Positions 22,077 to 35,342 of a stretch of 64,000 nt of DNA are shown piece by piece; positions within the stretch are counted from its first letter, which is position 1; every line of letters starts with the position of its first letter. The notes under the pieces were generated by a model. The model did no database searches. It was not told the DNA's origin and saw nothing but the letters and a program-made list of their open reading frames with translations. This stretch comes from Melampsora larici-populina 98AG31. Its lineage: Eukaryota; Basidiomycota; Pucciniomycetes; Pucciniales; Melampsoraceae. The position numbers were made by a program, and so were the translations under genes. The stretch lies in the NCBI RefSeq assembly GCF_000204055.1, contig NW_006768818.1:258777-322776 (forward strand). Reading direction: 5' to 3'.

Positions 22077-22197
22077 TACAAACACGTGACCTGCTGTGGC
22101 GCAGTTGTGTACTCTCAACAAGGTCCATCCGTAGGAAGTTTGGGAAGGCCCCGGATTATTACCGGGTTTTTGATCAAGAGCAAGTTTACTGCTCATG

Positions 22198-25100
22198 TCA
22201 AGCTGAGCTCCGACCCCGGATATCCGTCAGAGCATCCGACGGATCCGGATGTTGGAAAAGTCATTTTAGACATCCGGTAGCCGGGTACTCCGGCCGGTTC
22301 GGTAGTCGGATGAGGGGGCCAAAAAAATCAATTCTCGCCGGATATCCGGCATATTGGGCGTGTATTTCCATAAAATTTAAGACAAACTTTGTAAAAAAAT
22401 GGAAAAACAAACAAGAGAAAAGCATGAAACCACTGAGGAATCTATTCACTTTCTTCACTATCACTCTCAGCAAGACTAGAAAATTTTACAGGGCCAAACA
22501 CCCGGTGCCAATCTTTGACACATAGAAGAGTTTCAACGTGGAGATTTGAGAGACTAGTACGCTGAGGACTCAAGATCCTCTTAGTTTTATTAAACTGCCC
22601 CTCTGACGGGCAGCTAGTAGCTGGTATTGCTAGAAACGCCATTGCCATAGTGGACAAACCTGGGTAATTTTTCACTCGACGTTTCCAAAAGTCTAAGACA
22701 TTGGTGTCACGGGATGCGGGTTTATCGCCAAGGTATTGAGCAATTTCCTTCGCAATTGAGTGCTCCTCTGGAGCGTCCCTGGCGCCAAAAATCGCTTCTT
22801 TGAAATATTGGGAAGTTGATGTTCCAGTAGGCCGTTTTCGGGTAGTTTCTGGATTGACCAAGGGTTCATTGGTTTCATATTTACGCGCCTCTTCTTCAAA
22901 CATAAGCCTAATGTCGGACAAGTAGAGGTCATACTTGGAGAAGGTCATTGCTCGGTCCTTGTGGTCAATACAATTGGTTAGTATTCAGTAAAAAAGAGAA
23001 GCATATGAAATCACTCACTTGAAAATAATTTAACTTGTGACGTGGATCCAGGATCGTGGCACAGACTGGTGCAGGTTTGACCAGGACCTTCTTAAAATAA
23101 TCTTCGAGTTTATGAATCATTTTTTTTTGAAGCAGGCGCCAATTGATTGTGATCATATCGTTGAACAATCTGTACATAGGTATTTTAATCAATGTTATCA
23201 ATACTATGTTGAGATAATTAAAAAGGTGACTTACCGATTTTAATCCTTTTAACACTACCACATATATCGGAACAACTTGATGCATGGTAGGAAACTTGGA
23301 CTTGCATAGAATCTCGGTCGCTTCGCTGAGTGGCTCCAAGAAGTTGCACATCTGGTTCACATAATCCCACTCAAGCGACGACAGGGCGTACTTCTGAAAG
23401 TCACGACCCTTGCAAAATTCATCACATGACTCCCAAAGACGCAGAAGTCTTTGGAACATGTGGTAAGATGAGTTCCACCTTGTGGCAACATCCACAACAA
23501 GTTTAGTTGTAGTTCCGGCAGGTGCACTTTGACGAACGTGGCCAATGGTCGGATCCTCGATCATATAGTCCACCGCATCGTCTTCACCTTCAACGTTATT
23601 GTTGGTAGGATTGTTGGTGGTGTTATTCGAAGTCATATCCGCAAGTTGATGTCGCATCCTGATGATGTTGGCAAAGGTTTGAGCGCGTTGAGGGCTAGCT
23701 CGGGTACAGGTCACCAGACCATGACAGCGGTTATAGATAGTCTTGAGATTGACCTGATTTACGTTGGGGGGGGTCAACAAGGTTGTGGATGTTTGAAGTT
23801 GGCTTGGTGCTTTCGTCTTCATCCTCGAGAACTTCACCAAATACCTTGAGGCCTTCTTTGGCTGCGAGGTTTATCACGTGAGCGACGCAACCGTGAACCT
23901 GAGTGGTGTAATCAAAAGTGATGTTGTCTGACATTCCGATTTCTCGACCAATCGCAGCGTTTGTACTGATCTTGTCAGCAGTCATGGCAATCAACTTCTT
24001 CTTCAGATCGTACTTTTCCAAATAAGAGATGATGATGCTACAAAAATTCTGGGCATCATGTGCACCTAAAACAATGTGTCAGAGTCAATTCAACTTGATG
24101 CAATTGAATTTATCTACTTACCTTTAATTTCCGCCATACCAAGGGATATATCCATAAGCTCCCAGTTTGTATTAATAAAATGACCAGTAAGCCCCATGAA
24201 CGGGACATTGTTTGGCGAAGTCCACGTGTCTTGGGTAATCGCGATGAATTTGCAGGGGCCAAAATAAACTTTCTTGATGTATTCCTCGTAGTGATAGTAG
24301 ATCTTGCGAGTATGCTTAGCAATTGCATGTCGCTGAACAAGCATTCCACTAACAAGAGGATTGCAAAGCGTTAAAAGGCGTTTAAAGGATGCCTTGTCAA
24401 CTATTGAGAAGGGAAGATCGTTGTCCGCTATGAAATAAGAGATATTGGTCTTGAGGCTCATGATATCGAGTTTATTCTTTGATTCATCATTTAGTTAGTA
24501 TCAAGTAAGAAAAGTGAAAGACAAAAGGCAATTAATCTTCGGGTCAAAAGATAGAAAGATGGATAACTCACCACATTCCCGGTTTTGACTTTCTTGAAGG
24601 AAGCGAGTATGTTGGATTGATTGGGTAGCTTCTCATCACGGACGCCATGTTTCGACTCGAGGTGGTTCTTCATCGAAGTCGTGCTACTCTTCTTATCGCG
24701 GGCTAGTTGTTTTCCACATTCAGTACCGTCTCCCATAACGAATCAGCACTGATTGTAATCTTGGTATTTTTTGAAAAACTTCCAGACGTAGCTGGTTGGT
24801 TGATTACTAGGATTTGATATAATGGTGATATCGGATTGATCGGCTTGAGAGTCAGTAGTTGTTGCGTCAGTTGGGGTCCGAGCAACGGTGTTTGAAGCTT
24901 CAGACATGATTGGGGTTTCTTTAAATTAAACTTTAAAAATGAAGATCTTGCAGGTAAGGCGGTGATTTTGTATAATCGATGATAATAATGTCTTCCAATG
25001 TCTTCAATTCAAATAGATATTCTTGATTTCAATTGGAGGAGGAGGTATGAGGATGGGCTGCAGGGCGGTATAGTATTTTTTTAGATTTTTTTTTCGTTTT

Positions 25101-25283
25101 TATTTATTTATTTATTTTTCTGCGCTTACCGCCGGATATCCGCCGGATGGCCGGCTCGAGTGCCGGATCCAGGATTTAAATCCGGCCGGATATTCTCCGG
25201 CGGCTCCGGTTACCAAAAAAAACCGGCGGTCCGAGTGTCGGAATCACCAGGACTGGCCGGATAGTCGTCGGAGCTCAGCTTGA
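22198..25283 (-). mobile_element. hAT transposon, complete ends
   Basis: A 3,086-bp element with terminal inverted repeats starting TCAAGCTGAGCTCCGAC and a perfect 8-bp target duplication TGCTCATG (22190-22197, 25284-25291), the hallmark of hAT insertion. The subterminal regions (about 22215-22350 and 25125-25275) are GC-rich and crowded with CCGG/CCGGATATCC motifs, as expected of transposase-binding sites. The transposase gene is on the minus strand and is broken. Confidence 0.93.
22442..24907 (-). pseudogene. hAT transposase with BED finger, broken
   Basis: Exons on the minus strand: 24907-24572, 24476-24122, 24065-23235, 23169-23019, 22957-22442. The N-terminus carries a BED-type zinc finger (GDGTECGKQLARD ... 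MKNHLESKHG). The middle has the RNase H-like region (FIAITQDTW; HGCVAHVINLAA; VVDVATRWNSSYHM). The C-terminus is the hAT dimerisation domain (AIPATSCPSEGQFN). Defects: an in-frame TGA at 24743-24745, a frameshift at an 8-G run (23766-23773), and a frameshift at a 9-T run (23120-23128). Both frameshifts sit in homopolymers, so sequencing error is a possible alternative for those two. Confidence 0.88.
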
Positions 25284-25608
25284 TGCTCATGATCTCATCT
25301 CTCAAAACCCATGAATTTTGTTAAGTTGATGTTTTTGCCCAGTTTTGACCAATTGTCATAACGGCTGTACTTGATGATCGTTTCGTGCCAAGTTCCTGTT
25401 CACTTTGAAAGGTTGCAACCACAAGACAAAGTCAAGTTCAACCATCAACCTTGGAAGAAACTCCGACCTCGAAACACAACACCGAATAGAAGACGAACTC
25501 GAAATACTATTGACCAAGAGGATATATCCAGATCCGAAACACGAAGAAATCAGCAAGAACAAACCTCGAAAGCCAATTAAGAAAATCTTCCGAAGAAACA
25601 AAAGAAAC

Positions 25609-26406
25609 ATGTCATTACCACCATTTCAAAGAATCACATTCGAACCAACCGAATTAAATTTCATCACACTTTTAACTGAAAAAATTCAATTTATACCAAA
25701 TGTAAAATTACCGAAATTTAGATCAATCAATTCAAATTTCTTAGGTCCATTTGAACCATTAAAAATTATAGAAATTCCATTTTGGATTTCAATTGAATTC
25801 AAAAAGAAATTTAAAGGAAAGATCATTTGTCCTGATTGGTTATTGATAAGTGAATTAAAAGAGACATTAAATTCTGAACTCTCAACCGTTCGCTTTTCAG
25901 AATTACCATTTCATTGGTTGGAGATGAGTAAAATATTGATTGACATGTAAGTTTTTGAAATGTTCTATCATTCCTTGACCCCCAAAGAAATACTCTAGAT
26001 GAAGAAATTTCTAATCATAGATTTATAAAATAGTGCACCAGATGATATACCATCATTACCCGAAGTACGATCAATGTTAAAAGCAATAAGAGAAGTACGT
26101 CAAACGAAATTAAGAAATGGTTTATCAGGATTGGATGGAATACATTTAGAAACTCCAAACTTATCTGCTCTAGAGTTAAATGAATTACGTTCAGTCTTTA
26201 ATAAATCGAATTTAAATCTATTTCAACTTCATCCTCAATATGATTCATATTCTCAATATGATTCATCTCAAACTCAACTCGATCTTAATTTCAATCATCA
26301 TGATAACCGTGATCTAACTCCTATGGATCTTTCTCAATCTACTATGAATCATTCTAGTCATTTTCCATCTACTGATACTGCTGATCTCACTGATTCATTC
26401 GTATGA
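25609..26406 (+). CDS. PSF2: GINS complex subunit Psf2
   Basis: Two exons, 25609-25946 and 26034-26406, give 236 residues. The N-terminus (MSLPPFQRITFEPTELNF...) and the motifs GPFEPLKIIEIPFWISI, LPFHWLEMSKILID and IPSLPEVRSMLKAIREVRQ match Psf2 along its length. With Sld5, Psf1 and Psf3 it forms the GINS tetramer, which joins Cdc45 and Mcm2-7 as the replicative helicase in the nucleus. The ATG at 25609 is the family start, although the frame is open further upstream. The C-terminal tail (about residues 165-236) is Asp/Ser/Gln-rich and longer than in most relatives. The hAT element ends 325 bp upstream, so the promoter is close to an insertion. Confidence 0.95.
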
Positions 26407-29400
26407 TTGAAACTTATTCTATTCTTTTCAATTTGATCATTCACTTTCCATTCTGAAATCATTTCGCGCAGTTGAAATCAAGTTAAGATTTTCTCAGACT
26501 GGAGTCTTATTTATCTAACAGTTTCACAAATATCAATGTATTTCTTTGAAACCATCTTGTAGATTAACATACACATTTGGTCAATTTACCCTTGCAATAC
26601 TGAGAAGGTCTTATTGTCTAAAGCTTTCTTTGAGAGTCCAATCTAGTCTTTAAACCAAAAATCGGTCAAAGGTATAGACGGTGACCCTCCAGACTCGGCC
26701 AACCTGGATGGCCTACTCCCACATGAGGACCACTGCCACCAAGGCCTACTGCTCTACTAGCCATCTCTGAACCGCCAGCTGGAGTTCTCAGTGCCACTAT
26801 TGCAAACCTTTTCCAGCACTCGAGGTTGAGCTCAGCACAAATCAGGGATTCCAGGGGATTCCCATCTTGGTTTTGATTGGATACCCCACCACTGCTTGCA
26901 CGAGCCTGTTCCTCTTGATCAGGCACCTCTTGAGCTTCCCCTCAGTCAATGACCTATTCATCTCATCTCAACAAACATTATGAATGATCTCCTTTATCCT
27001 TCATTAGATCGTGCCATGAAGCTGGCAAGCACAGTAAGAGAAAATACAAGAAAGGCGTACCAGACAAGATCTGGAAAGCAAGTCTTTCAGGGTTCAAAAA
27101 ACATGTGATGGAATTCAAAGAGCATGTTGCACTGGCAGTCACAAAAAAAGCAACCACCTGCGCTGAATTGCTAGCCAGTACCTTTTCAACAAGCCAACGA
27201 ACCCACCATGTTTGTGACATTGGACAGGCAGTTTTAACAAACAAGCCAGACACAACTGAACTTCAGTGACACTGAGGTCAATGTGATGTACCAGGAAAAA
27301 CGATGAAATAACTTTCCTGAACATCATTGATGTACTTGACCTTCCAAGCCTTCCAGTAAGCTTACAAGATGACCATAAAGTTCATATGTAGACAGTTACA
27401 TAGAAAACAGTCTGGCCTCGGATTGCTTTTGTTATTGCTGTTACTAAACCTGTTTTGCCTATTAAAAGACTTCTCAAAGATATGGGTTCAATCAATATAT
27501 CCTAGAACAAACAAAACAAAACCTTGTGGTTTCAATCATATGTTGTAGGAAAGAAGTATCGAGGTTTAAGCCAGATCATATGAGATCTCCAATTATTTGG
27601 AAGTAAAACAGCTTGATCAAATGAATATCTTCTCTCAGTTTGTACAAATCTTTTTTATGCAAGGAAAATCTAACCTAGTCTGGTCAATCAAAAAGAAATC
27701 AAAATATTGAATTCTTCTTTGATAAAACACCTGAGTAGGAATCCACAGGACATACAAATCAATTTAAAACACAACAAAGTATCAATTTATCCAATTAACA
27801 AAGGCCATAAAGATCTCAACTTTTCTTAGATCATAGTCTAGAATTGAATCTGCACTCAAAAGAAAACCAAATCACATCTTTCAATCATGATAATGTTTAC
27901 TTACTTATAATCTTCATGTAAGTTAAATAAATTTCTATTCAAAATTAATTGCACAACAAAGAAATAATAAAAAAAGTTAAAAATCTACAAAACCAATCAA
28001 AAGTTCATCAACTTCTAAACCTTCAAGCAATCAAAAACCTTTCCAAGTTTTCATCCAATATGCAATGCAACAAAAACCTCAAAAACATTTCTTACATAAG
28101 TAATATACATTGAGTAAACTGAAATGAAAACTTGTGATACAATGATACATACATATTTCAAATAAACTTTCAATCCAATCCAATTATTCAACTCAATTTA
28201 AATTCCTTCCTCCTTTTCTATTTTTCATTCAAAAAAAAAGACTGATTTCTCTCTTCCTCAACAAGTCACATATATAAATTCCAAGATAAAATAACAAAAC
28301 ATTCTCTATTGATGTTACAATACTGTAATCACAGTGTGTCAAAAATAGATGCTCACATTGGGTTGAGCATTGATTTCTTGTTTTTTTTTGTTCAACATTC
28401 CTTCAATTTTCCTTTCAAATTCTTTCACTTTTCTTCCTGTTTTCTTCCTGCTTGTCAGCTGATTACAAGATCAACAAGAACTGAGCAGATGAACTAGACT
28501 TTCCTTGTGAGGCTTCATTCCTTAGCAAAGAAGCCTGAGGGAGGGCTGGCTGGCCCATCTGCTCACTTCATCTCAGCCACTCAGCTGATCCTCAGTGGTG
28601 TGCCTTGGAGCCTGCCAATCCGGGATTTTGAACAAGGTGCTGAGTTGTTCTGAGTATGAAGTGACTCATGAACTGATTCTGAGTACTCAACTGGGAAACT
28701 GGGCTCAAAGAATGCTCATCCAAGATGGAAATGAGCATTCTCCAGCAATGTACAGCAAAATTTGAGCAAAACAGCCCGATCACCTGAGCACTACCAAAAT
28801 TGTTAATTGGAGGAATGTTGGATTTATTTGTGCTTCAAATGTCTTACTACATATTTAATGTATTTCTCATAAATGTATTTCTGATCTTGTCCATTTTCGT
28901 TGTTCTCAATTTGTCTACATTACATCATATAGCCCAATTAGGAACATTACGTCAATGGTGTTGTGACATCATTCATTATAATTTCATTTTTGTGTTTTCT
29001 TTATAACCTGATGTTGAACACCAGTCTGATGGTTTTCTTTTTCTCATCTGACTGTTTCTTAACAAAATCTTATCATAAGATTTCGTGTGTGTTTCTTTTT
29101 CATCTTATACTAAGATTTTGTTTTTGTGTTTGGATCCAGTCCAACAAGGAATCTGAAAGAGAAACAATTTTTTTTGGAGAACTCAGGAAAGTGCACAATG
29201 CTCACTTGTATATGAGCATCAAGCTTGGCCCCTGTGAATGATATGTATGTCATCATAGTTCTTATGCAAATACATCTCTCTAACTAGCTAGCCTTATAGC
29301 ACATCATCATCAAGTTATATATATAATCAGATGTTTTGTTCAACTTCCATGAATTGGTTTCCTCTCACCTTTCCTTCATCCTCTAACATTTTCTATTCAA

Positions 29401-29692
29401 GTAAGTTATATCATTATATGCCATATCACCTTTCCTTCATGTCCTAACATCCCTATTCATGCTGTCATCAATCTCATCCTATATATATATATATGAAATC
29501 ATTCATCTGTAAACATAACATTTATAAAATATCATGCTTTTGACAAAAAAAACTAATTTTAAAAAAAGTAAAAAACAAAGAGATATCTAAACGACAAATT
29601 ACAACCTCTTCCCCTCCTCCCCACACAAACACACAAAACCAAACACGCAGACATTCATTTCATAAACAAAGTTTCCCTCATTAATTTCGTTT
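26407..29692. other. Gene-free stretch
   Basis: No coding gene was recognised in 3.3 kb. Moderately GC-rich repeat-like blocks at 26690-26930 and 28540-28790 stand out against AT-rich sequence. The second contains a GAATGCTCATC/GATG..GAGCATTC inverted pair (about 28706-28741). The remainder holds short ORFs without motifs and TA-rich microsatellite. Confidence 0.45.
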
Positions 29693-32600
29693 TTATGAAA
29701 CCATATTCTCATTAGATTCAAATCCCGCATTCTTAGCCAAGATCACTAATCCTTCTAAAACATGTGAATATGAAATAAATTCTTCTGTACCTAATTCCGC
29801 TCGTTCTGTATTACCCAATCGGACCGGTGTAGTATGAGTTTGAAATCCTGAAATCGATTTAGGTTTACCTGCTTGTCCTACTACATTCACGGCTTGTCCT
29901 ACTCTTACGGTGGTTTCGATCGGTTTACCTTCTGAATCAAATGTCATTAAGAATCGCTATTTTTGTAAAAAAAAAATCATATCAGTTGTTTCCTTTTTTT
30001 CCCGTATATTGTTATGAAGTAAACACTTACAGGATACATAGCTGGTGTTAAAAGGAACAATAACCAATGTGCCTTGTCCAAGATCACTAGAATTCATACC
30101 ATCAAGTCCATCAGCTTCATCACAAAGTACACCATATAAATCTAAATCAAAGTTAATAGAAACTTACAAGATTTAGCATCAGTGAATCCCAAGATGGTTG
30201 ATAACAATCCAGCAACAGCCACCGGTGACATAATTTGTCGATCAGTATGGAATGGACTCAATCCTAATGTTCCTTTACCCAAATGTACAAGACCCTAAGA
30301 AATCAATTCAATTAATCAGCTACCACAAAAAATATTATCCTAGACTGATTTCAATAACTTACCTGTGCAACTCTAACCATAAACAAACAATCCGGTTCAC
30401 GATAATAATAAGTCGAAAGTTGTCTTAACATTTGAGCCAATCTTGCATTATTTGTACCAGCTCCAACTAAACCCATTGCAAAGATTGAATTAAGAGCTAC
30501 ACTTAAATCACTATCATGAGAATATTTCGATAGTGTATCTAAGACAGGTAAGATTGGATCTGAAACTGAAATCAATCCTAATGCTAATGGAACAGCACGT
30601 CTGATCGGTGCTTCACCATATTGCATCTAATTAGCATAACAGGCACAAAAAATTTAAAGAGGGTTTGAACATCAATAAACACTTTGTAAACTTTTGGAAA
30701 ATCAAAAAACTAACCAAATGTCCAAAATGTCGTAATGACATCTCAGCTCCAACTTCTTCACCCATAGCAATGATCGCAATTCCAAGTACAGCTAGTTGTT
30801 GATGTAAAGTAGTCTGTTCAGGTACCTCGTCGTTTTTCTCATCATTATTATTCGGTTCTTCTTCATTCACAGTACTATTACTACTTGGTAAATGATGATC
30901 GGCACAATGATGAAGCATTGATTGAATCTTTAATACGTTTCCTGTACCCGCAAACAGACAAGATTCAAGCATGACCAGTGTTTGTTTACCGATAGCATGA
31001 TCGACTACTTTAAGAGTCTCGATGATCGCATCTGCAGAGTCAGTTGAATCTTGTTGACCGAGGTAGAGTAACGCAAGACCTAATCCGAGATATCGACTCC
31101 ATGGGCTATTGAGATGCTCAGTATCACGTTCCATCATGGCCTGAAGGATCGTTCGAGCAATATCACCGTTCCCGCTACCCACAAAGATAAAACCTAAAGC
31201 TAATGCTGCTATGGCAGAGATTTCAATTGAAACAGAAATATCTTCAACATGAGGTAGTAAAGAGCTCAAAATGTCCTCCCGATGCGTTCCAGCATAAGCA
31301 ATTCCAATCCCAATGATAGCCGAAACCCTGATCGAGATAATAGGAGACTCGATATGATCTGCCAAGAGAGCTAAAGCTACGTCCATCTCCGTTCGAACCC
31401 CAGAGTGAAGTAATCCGTTAGCAAGTAAAGCACCAGCCCTTATATGATCCTCAGTAGCATATGTATATTTGTCAATTTGACTAATACCACCATCTGTGTC
31501 CCACAATAAGCTAACTCCAAGAGAAGCAGTAGCGCTCATCATACCATCATCCTTATTCTTATAAATCCAACTCTGACCATCTTCCAAATTGACCATCAGT
31601 TTATCATTGCCAAACCCAGCATTTACAAATGCATTCACAAAGGTTCCAGCCAAATTTTGTTTCGCAGAGTCTACTTTAGCATTTGCTGATGGAATGTTTT
31701 CAAGATGAGACTTATAAATTTCCTCTAGTGATTTCGGTTCGCTAACGTTCAAGTTCTTTCCAAATGCTTTGAAATGAGTCGTAAGCGCAGCATTGTTCAA
31801 TACCTCATTAAGTTCCTCGTTCTCAGTAAGACCTGTCGACAAGGCTGGAAGTTGATGACGAGCGAGGAGATGTGCTAATTGTAACTTCATTGTATCATTA
31901 GAAGCAGAATCAAAGTCCTCTTTAACACCATCCTTATCTCCCATCTTGATATCTACCATCATGGATTCAGAGAAACGAGAATGAGATCGATAGATTGCTC
32001 GACAAGCTTTGAGGAAGTTGGTATCATCGGGTGGTACCAAGAAGTTCACACAAGAAAGCATGTAGTTACAAACACGAGAATAGTTGTCTGATATCCGAAA
32101 AGCAAAACAGAAGATCAAGGTCAAAATTATAATCATCAAATCGAAATCAATCAAGAAAACTTACGTTCACCCACTAAAGGTACAATATCATCAATACTCT
32201 CAAGTTCCAAAAGTAAATCCACTGCATCAGCTTCTCCATTATGACTCAATAAGAATGGGACCAGTTTCATAGCGAGCTGATGTAAATCCTTTCTCTTCAT
32301 GATTTGTTCATCCGTTTCAAATTGATCATCATTATCTGGATCTGATTTGGATTGAAGAGCCAAATAAGCTTCACCAATCTCAGCAGCTAAATGTCGAACA
32401 TATTCATGACCCCAAACTCCAGGTTCTTCTCCTTGATTAGCTTGATCGAGTTTATGACCCCTAAGTCGGAAAGCCAAAGTTTCACGTAATCCACTATCAG
32501 AGTATGTCATAGCTAAGACCGATATGATATCGGCTAAAAGGGTACGATCGGTCGTAGAAACGCCTCGCACCGTGCCTGGATCAACATGGAATGGAGGTGG

Positions 32601-33389
32601 AGGTGGTTCATCTTTTGAAGTTTTAGTAGTAGTCGAAGTTTGATTAGTTTGAGGTTTAGGACCACTTGAAGTTTGATCCTCGGTTTTCTTGTTCACATTC
32701 TCTGGTTTTTGATTTTGATCTTCATCTTTCTTCATTGAAGAATCCATCGGAGTTTGATTTTCATCTGATTTTTCATTTAGATTAGCCAACAAAAGTTCTT
32801 GTTTAACTTCTTCATCTTCTTTTTTAGCTAAAAGATATTCTTCTTTTGTACCCCAACTATAAAAGATGGCTTGTAAATCGTTAAAGAACGGTCGAAGGAA
32901 TTTTAATGGTTTAGGTACTGATGTCATTGATGAAGTAGATGTTCTGATTAAACTTCTTAACATCTCCAAACTTGATTTATATAATTTCAGATCACTTTCC
33001 TAATTAATCATTCCAAAGAAGAATAAATCTCAATTGATGTTTAAATTAGAAATGAGAATAGGAATGAAATGAAGCGATCATGCTTACTTTCAATCTTTGT
33101 ACCAACATCTCCAATTCTTCCTTCAAAGCAGCATCCTCTTCGCTCTATAAGGAAAACGAAAGATCAGATAAACGAAACCAATCCAAACCAATCCAAAAAG
33201 CAGAGAAGAACTTACTAATTCATGAAGTTGATTCTTTTTATCATTAAGTTTAGTAGCCACTTCTTTACCATTCAATCCACCACTACTTTCCTGATGACCG
33301 TTTGATTTCTTTTCAGATGGATCATCTTTTTTCTTTGGATCTTTAGATGGAATAGGTGCTACTAAAGATGTACCAGGGAGTTTTGCCAT
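29693..33389 (-). CDS. RPN1: 26S proteasome regulatory subunit Rpn1
   Basis: Eight exons: 33389-33216, 33144-33088, 32999-32165, 32087-30715, 30626-30363, 30294-30168, 30086-30031, 29956-29693. They give 1,049 residues, close to yeast and animal Rpn1. This is the largest base subunit of the 19S particle and a scaffold that binds ubiquitin receptors. Family features: [18 protein letters not shown] near the N-terminus; FLRPFFNDL; proteasome/cyclosome repeats ([40 protein letters not shown]) in the middle; [21 protein letters not shown]; and the conserved end ([28 protein letters not shown]). The N-terminal 60 residues are Lys/Asp-rich. A Lys/Asn/Gln/Thr-rich insertion ending in five prolines lies at about residues 115-175. 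It is divergently paired with KIN17. Confidence 0.97.
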
Positions 33390-33681
33390 CTTGAAAGAAT
33401 TGAATTTGAATTTGAAGACTAGATGAGGATGAAGAGAAGACGAGAAGGGTCAGTTGGAATTTCGATCATCAAAAATGACGCGCAAGCTTACAGAAACTTA
33501 CATACACTCTCTCACATGTAACTGATCAGCGGTACTCTTTGACTACATCAGCTCAGATCCGACCCGATGACTTGACTTGACAACAGCTGAATTGGAATCT
33601 CAACTTTGACCAACCAACGACAATCATTCACCACACTTCAACTACTATCAACCAATTTGAACACTCACTCATCCAATCAAA
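33390..33681. promoter_or_regulatory. Bidirectional promoter region RPN1/KIN17
   Basis: The 292 bp between the start codons of two divergent housekeeping genes must hold both core promoters. It is pyrimidine-rich on the KIN17-coding strand (ACTTCAACTACTATCAACC just before the KIN17 start). No specific factor site is claimed. Confidence 0.5.
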
Positions 33682-34931
33682 ATGCCAAAAGCTGAAAAAG
33701 GAACCCCCAAAGCGATCGCAAATGCCATGAAATCTAAAGGATTACAAAGATTAAGATGGTATTGTCAAGTTTGTGAAAAACAAGTTGAGTTGACGATTCA
33801 TTCAAACCAAAAATCAAATTCAATCGCAACTGATTTTCTTATTTCTTATTCATTCTTAGTGTCGAGATGAAAATGGGTTCAGTAAGTTTCAATACAATCT
33901 TTCATTGATGCTTTTACACTAAACTGATTGATCTTCTTTTTTTGGAGTTTAGAATGTCACGCAATGAGTGAAGGTCATTTAAGACAAATGTTGGTAGTAG
34001 GAGAAAATGCAGGAAAATATATAAATACTTATAGTGAAGATTTCAAAAGAGATTTCTTAGCATTGATTTCAAGAAGGTAAACAATTCATTTCGATCCCGA
34101 AAAAAATCATCTCAGAAACTGACTTGATTTGATTTTTTCTTGGAAATATATAGGTGGGGAACTAAACGAGTTTTAGCGAACATGGTATATCAAGAATACA
34201 TAGCAGACAAAAATCATTCACACATGAATGCAACTCAATGGATCACTTTAACTGAGTTTTGTAAACAAATGGGTAGAGAAGGAATTTTAGAAGTTGATGA
34301 AACCGAAAAAGGTTGGTATATCTCATGGATCGATTCATCACCTAAAGCCTTAGCCAAACAAGCATCACATCTAGCCAAAGAAAGATCTGAGATGGATGAT
34401 GAAGAAAGGATGAGAAAATTGATTTCAGAACAAATTGAAAAAGCTAAGAATGAAGAAACTCAAAGATCAAATCAATTTAAAGATCATGATCAAAGTAAGG
34501 AAGAAGAAAAGGTTTTGAAACGTGATAGGATTAGTGAACCTATTCAACTTAGTTTTAAAGCCGTACCGATCCAATCATCTTCATCTAAACCGCTTCCAAA
34601 TACAGACACCCAACCGAACCAATCCACATCCACACCTAATCCAAGCTCAGACCAACCCTCAAATAGTCTATCGATCTCAAACACTCAATCTAAACCCAAA
34701 CCCAAACAAAACCCATTCAAAAAACACAATCCATTAAAATCAACTTCAACTTCTTCCAACAAAAAAACTGAATCATCAATTTCTCGTTCCATCACTGCAC
34801 CTAAAAGTGCATTGGAATCGATTATTGCAGAAGAAGAAGCAAGGAAAAAGAAAATGAATCAAGTCACTTGGAGTGGTCCTTCTGGTCATGGTGAAAAAGG
34901 TTTACAACTTCGTACTCATCATAAACGTTGA
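33682..34931 (+). CDS. KIN17: DNA/RNA-binding protein Kin17
   Basis: Four exons, 33682-33783, 33860-33881, 33953-34076 and 34154-34931, give 341 residues. Kin17 is a conserved nuclear zinc-finger protein linked to DNA repair, replication and RNA metabolism. The zinc finger (WYCQVCEKQC ... FKCHAMSEGH) lies at residues 26-52 and is split across three exons. The winged-helix region follows (RDFLALISRRWGTKRVLAN ... NATQWITLTEFCKQMGREG). The C-terminal half is a Ser/Pro/Lys/Asn-rich linker ending in a short conserved tail (ALESIIAEEEARKKK). The C-terminal KOW domains of animal Kin17 are absent, as is usual in shorter fungal forms. Confidence 0.95.
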
Positions 34932-35342
34932 TGGAATCTTTGTTTCGGAAATCGGATGAATTGGGATTTCTCTTTTCTATCAGTTCTGTTTTTCATTTTT
35001 ATTGTTGATGTATTGTAAACGTTTATCTTGTATATATGAAGATACTTGACAAGTCAAATTCATGATCATTTATTCAATTGAAAGAGGTTTTCGTGAGGAT
35101 CAATATTGCACCATTCACGTAAGTCACGATCACTTACCGTTTGGGTAAAATTAATCAAGATAGAGAGATATTGTTCTTTATAAGTACATATTCGAAATGC
35201 AAAGGAATATCTATTATCAAACCAAACACTTCAATGTCTTTTAATGCATCTGTAATACAAAACGTTAATATACAAAATGATGAATAATCTTGTCTTAAAT
35301 GAACACAATCTTCTTAATACATTTTTTTTTCTTTTTGGATGA
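34932..35342. other. Convergent intergenic region
   Basis: 410 bp of AT-rich 3' flanks between the KIN17 stop and the stop of the minus-strand adaptin-binding gene. No other feature was seen. Confidence 0.5.

Larger units (their letters stand above)
20440..22118. repeat. 75-bp tandem dimer repeat, copy split by two elements
   Basis: The same sequence as 13434-13671, in three pieces: about 20440-20615, 21409-21466 and 22077-22118. The CTATAATG units start at 20475 and 20550, again 75 bp apart. Joining the pieces restores the order seen in the uninterrupted copy, which identifies both insertions exactly. The 5' side has an extra tRNA-like stretch (GTATCAGTTGGTAACGCAG near 20452). Confidence 0.75.

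Noticed and set aside
25405..25608. N-terminal extension of the Psf2 frame
   Set aside because: The frame is open upstream, but Psf2 proteins begin at the equivalent of the ATG at 25609; the extension is lysine/arginine-rich leader with no conservation.
32601..32900. Separate low-complexity gene inside RPN1
   Set aside because: The Lys/Asn/Thr/Pro-rich stretch is in frame within a long RPN1 exon and flanked by conserved Rpn1 sequence on both sides; it is an insertion in the protein.
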